From the NCBI RefSeq assembly GCF_041296265.1, contig NC_091693.1, forward strand, positions 7,225,001-7,289,000: 64,000 bases of DNA, written 5' to 3'. A program made the position numbers and the translations under genes. Of the stretch, positions 60,853-64,000 are shown piece after piece; the first letter of the stretch is position 1, and the number at the start of each line of letters is the position of its first letter. The notes below the pieces were generated by a model, which searched no databases, had not been told where the DNA came from, and worked only from the letters and a program-made list of their open reading frames with translations. Source of the stretch: Equus caballus. Lineage: Eukaryota; Chordata; Mammalia; Perissodactyla; Equidae.

Positions 60853-63832
60853 CTTTAATTACCCCTTCCATAGTTCCAGTGGCCTCAGCCACAACCTCAA
60901 CTGCTCTGGGTTCTTTACCTGGTAGAGTTGACCCAAACCTTCATTCCCAAAGGATTCGAGCCCTCAAGCATCCTGCTTTTTTTCAATTGTAGTTTTACAC
61001 TAACCTTTACTATTGGGCATGGAAGTACCCAGAGAGTCCTCTGGGTTCCAAAGTCTTCCTTGCCTTCGTCGTGTAGAAGTAACCCAATTTCTCCTGGGTA
61101 ATTTGGATCAGTTGCTTCAGCCAATAGATTAGCCCGCCCCCCTTTTTGCTTGTTGGTTCAGTGGAATAAGGTCCTAAAATGTCCGGATGGGAGTCTTATC
61201 TCTCAACTCAGGGGATCCGTTGTCCCCCTCAGTGGAAGCATTCCTCCCCATGGGGACTAAGATCTCTACAGCCTCCAACCTCAAAGTTGTCGAGGAGAGA
61301 AGCAAGCATTCTTCAAGTGAGTTATTGGGTATAATAGTGAGGGAGCCATTCCCACTCTTCCTCCTTTATTCCCAGACCTGTAAATTCTGGCTCTGGGGGA
61401 AACAGTACCATACGGTGGTCTCTGGTTCAAAGCATAGAGCGCATCCTGTAAGACAGAATCCCATCCTTTCCGGGGGTCGTTTCCCAGTTGGCGCTGTAAC
61501 TGAGTGATTAGGAAGGCATTCTGCCTTTCACTTAGGCCCGTTGCTTCTGGGCGATGGGCTATATGGTAAGACCAGTTTATTCCATGGGCGTGAGCCTATT
61601 GCTACACTTCCTTCACTTTGAAATGAGTTTGTTGATCTGACACAATGCCGTGTGGAATACCTTGATCACGGGCCAGCATTCTTTGAGTCCATAGATAGTG
61701 ATGATAACAAAGCATTAGAGGCAGGGAAGCAAGTCCGTATCCGGAATATCTGATTCCAGTGAGGACAAATCTTTGTCCCCTTCATGATGGAAGAGGTCCA
61801 ATGGTACTGACTTGCCACCACGTAGCAGGCTGATTCTCCAGGAAATGGTCCCATTTGGGACTCAACATTGGTCTCTACTGCTGGCAGATTAGGCACTCAA
61901 CAGTGGTAGTGACAAAAATTCTCTTCTTGACCAAACTTTAGTCAGGCTCCTCTGAGCCTTCTGCTTGACCAGGCCTGACCTTGGACTTCTGTCTATGTCC
62001 TGATAGAGTCTAGTTTCAGTGAGAATCTGCTAAGTCACTTCAGCCAGAATGTCCCACCCTCGATATCTAGTCACCCTCAACATCTGACCAAATTTCTCAT
62101 CCTCCCACAATCCTCCAGGTAATATCTGAGATCACGCTGGCCTGCCTTCAGGAAGACTCCTTTTAGGTCAGTTTAGCAAAGAATTACCCTACCCTCTTAG
62201 TAATTTTCCATCCAACGAACATCCCCCCTGCTCCTTGGCTCTGTATCCCAGAATAATTTTTTCTTTAACAGTAGCCAGGTCAGCCTTGGTAAAGGGAATG
62301 TCCACATTGTTGAGCCGATGCACTGCTTCCATCCCTGCCACCATGGTCACTTTGTTTGGGGACCCACTGAGCAAGTACTGGGGTAGCTGGGGCAAGAGGC
62401 TGAATGACATCCCCAGAAATGTCATTTTGTCTACTTGATTATTAAGAACCAGTGGCTGCCCTTTGGGGGGAATTCACATGGGACACAAATATCTTCACAG
62501 TCTATGCATATTCTGAGAAGTCCATCCACATGCTTACTCCCCAAACTTCCTTGTCACTAATCTTTCAACCTTGTTCCTTCCAAGTCCTTCACCATCCACC
62601 CAAACCATTAGTTACTGCCCATAAATTTGTATAGATCCATGGCCACCTCTCACTCCACACAGAGTGGAAAACTAAATGTACTGCTTGAAGTTTTGACCAC
62701 TGTCCTTCAGGTTCACCCCTGAGCGAGGCTGTAAAGCTGTCGCTGTCCACTTTTGGGTGGGACCAGCATATTGTGCAGAGTCTGTAAACCAGGCTCAAGT
62801 TTGCTCTTCCTCAGTTGGTTGGTCATAAGGAACACACTGGAGGACAACAGGCTTGGATTCAGAGAGGCGGCAATGCAACAGGAGTTAGTGTAGGAGTCTG
62901 ACCTAGGTAGGACAGCTTGTGCTACAGCCTGAGCTTACTGTATAGCTTCGTATTGTTCTGGTCCTCACTCAAAGAGGGCAGCCCTGTGGTGACTCTGAAG
63001 ATGGGTCAAAGTAGCACGCTCAAATAGGGTATATGTTGCCTCCAAAATCCAAAAACCCCCACCAAGCGTGGTGCTTCTTTCTTTGTGGGAGGTGGTGTGG
63101 GTCGCAGTAATTTGTCTTTCACCTTAAAAAGGTTGGCTTTACATGCTCCAGACCACTGAACCCCCAAGGCTTCACTGAAGCTGGGGGAGGGGGGGTCCTT
63201 GAATTCTGATGGTTTTTCTCCCATCCTCTCGTTCATATATGCCTTACGAAAGCATTTAAAGTACTTGCTACTTTCAGGAGCAATCAGCATAATGTCATTC
63301 TTATAGTGGACCAGTCTGATGGTTGGTGGAATGTCAAGATGATCAAGATTTTTTTTTTTATTGTGAGGAAGATTGTTGCTGAGCCAACATCTGTGCCAGT
63401 CTTCCTCTACTTTATGTGGATGCTGCCACAGCGTGGCTTGACAAGCGGTGCTAGGTCCGTGCCCAGGATCTGAACCTGCAAACCCTGGGTAACCGAAGCA
63501 GAGTGCACAAACTTAACCACTATGCCACCGGGCTGGCCCCAAGATGATCAAGATCTTGGTGCAGCATTACGGCAAAGAGCAGGCGAATTCACGTGGCCTC
63601 AAGGCACCACTGAAAGGTATACTGCTGGGGCTGGCAGTTAAAAGCAAACTTCTTATGATAGTCCTTGAAAACTGGTGTGGAGAGAAAGGCATTGACCAGG
63701 TCAATAGCTGCATCTCAAGTACCAGAGCCTGTTGATTTGTTCCAGCAAAGATATTACATCTGGGACAGCAGCTTCAGTTGGAGGAACCACCCAATTAAGT
63801 TTACAATAGCCCACAGTCATTCTCCAGGATAT
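60853..63832 (-). mobile_element. ERVL pol relic (class III ERV fossil) with dUTPase-like end
   Basis: On the minus strand I recognise, in order, reverse transcriptase (about 63.83-63.0 kb), RNase H (about 62.85-62.59), a zinc-binding/integrase stretch (about 62.42-61.5) and a dUTPase-like C-terminal part (about 61.12-60.92). This order, with dUTPase after integrase and no env, is the ERVL layout. It is broken many times over. An ERE is inserted at 63350-63539. Likely an early eutherian insertion. LTRs were not identified with confidence, and the 5' side stops near 63832. Confidence 0.8.
63350..63539 (-). mobile_element. ERE SINE copy 14, inside the ERVL relic
   Basis: T run, gtgaggaagattgttgctgag, ending ccaccgggctggcccc. 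Perfect 15-bp duplication caagatgatcaagat at 63335-63349 and 63540-63554. Confidence 0.95.
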
Positions 63833-64000
63833 TATTTTTTACACATTTTAAAGTAAATTGCAGATATAAGTATACTTCCGCTAAATAGTTTATTAACTAG
63901 ACTACATCGTTAATTTAACTGCCTGGCTATTTGAAGGTACGGAAATGAGTGTTATTCTACATGGCTGGGAGGAGTGTAAATTAGAACCAACCTTTCTAGC
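63833..64000 (-). repeat. Possible L1 fragment at window edge
   Basis: Contains cacattttaaagtaaattgc, a phrase of antisense L1. Too short to be sure. Confidence 0.3.

Noticed and set aside
62189-63290. Open frames over the ERVL relic as host genes
   Set aside because: They are fragments of a broken, ancient pol fossil; no evidence of host use.

Overview
The window is vertebrate, mammalian nuclear DNA. Intron-rich genes match human proteins exon by exon, and the intervening DNA is full of mammalian MIR, L2, L1 and ERVL-MaLR relics. At least fourteen copies of a tRNA-derived SINE of the equine ERE type (starting GGGGCCGGCCC, ending in a CTTCCTC-type or CCCCAAAG-type tail) point to a perissodactyl, most likely Equus. 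The gene order WDR62 > OVOL3 > < POLR2I | TBCB > CAPNS1 > < COX7A1 is the one I know from human 19q13.12, so this is the orthologous block.

Layout. 1-13.95 kb: the last 19 coding exons of WDR62 (+). 13.95-18.28 kb: intergenic, mostly L2/MIR. 18.28-19.98 kb: OVOL3 (+), a four-finger C2H2 SNAG repressor. 20.07-21.23 kb: POLR2I (-), tail-to-tail with OVOL3, with poly(A) signals only 27 bp apart. 21.23-21.90 kb: a shared divergent promoter with four inverted CCAAT boxes. 21.90-28.10 kb: TBCB (+). 28.3-46.6 kb: a repeat-dense intergenic stretch with one orphan GC-rich island near 31.5-31.8 kb and several LTR relics. 46.6-54.1 kb: CAPNS1 (+) with a non-coding first exon, a polyglycine exon and a predicted U12-type intron. 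54.9-56.4 kb: COX7A1 (-), convergent with CAPNS1. 56.9-64.0 kb: repeats, including a broken ERVL pol relic (about 60.85-63.83 kb, minus).

The genes share no pathway: a spindle-pole scaffold, a transcriptional repressor, an RNA polymerase II subunit, a tubulin chaperone, a calpain regulatory subunit and a muscle cytochrome oxidase subunit. What links them is compact packing, with a divergent promoter and convergent 3' ends. I found no undescribed gene system. The most useful unusual signals are the GC-AG intron in WDR62, the U12-type intron that interrupts the second EF-hand of CAPNS1, the abutting OVOL3/POLR2I 3' ends, and the orphan island with three ZNF143-like sites. Exon boundaries were read by eye from splice sites, phase and remembered human proteins. 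Repeat boundaries and family names are approximate unless target-site duplications are given.
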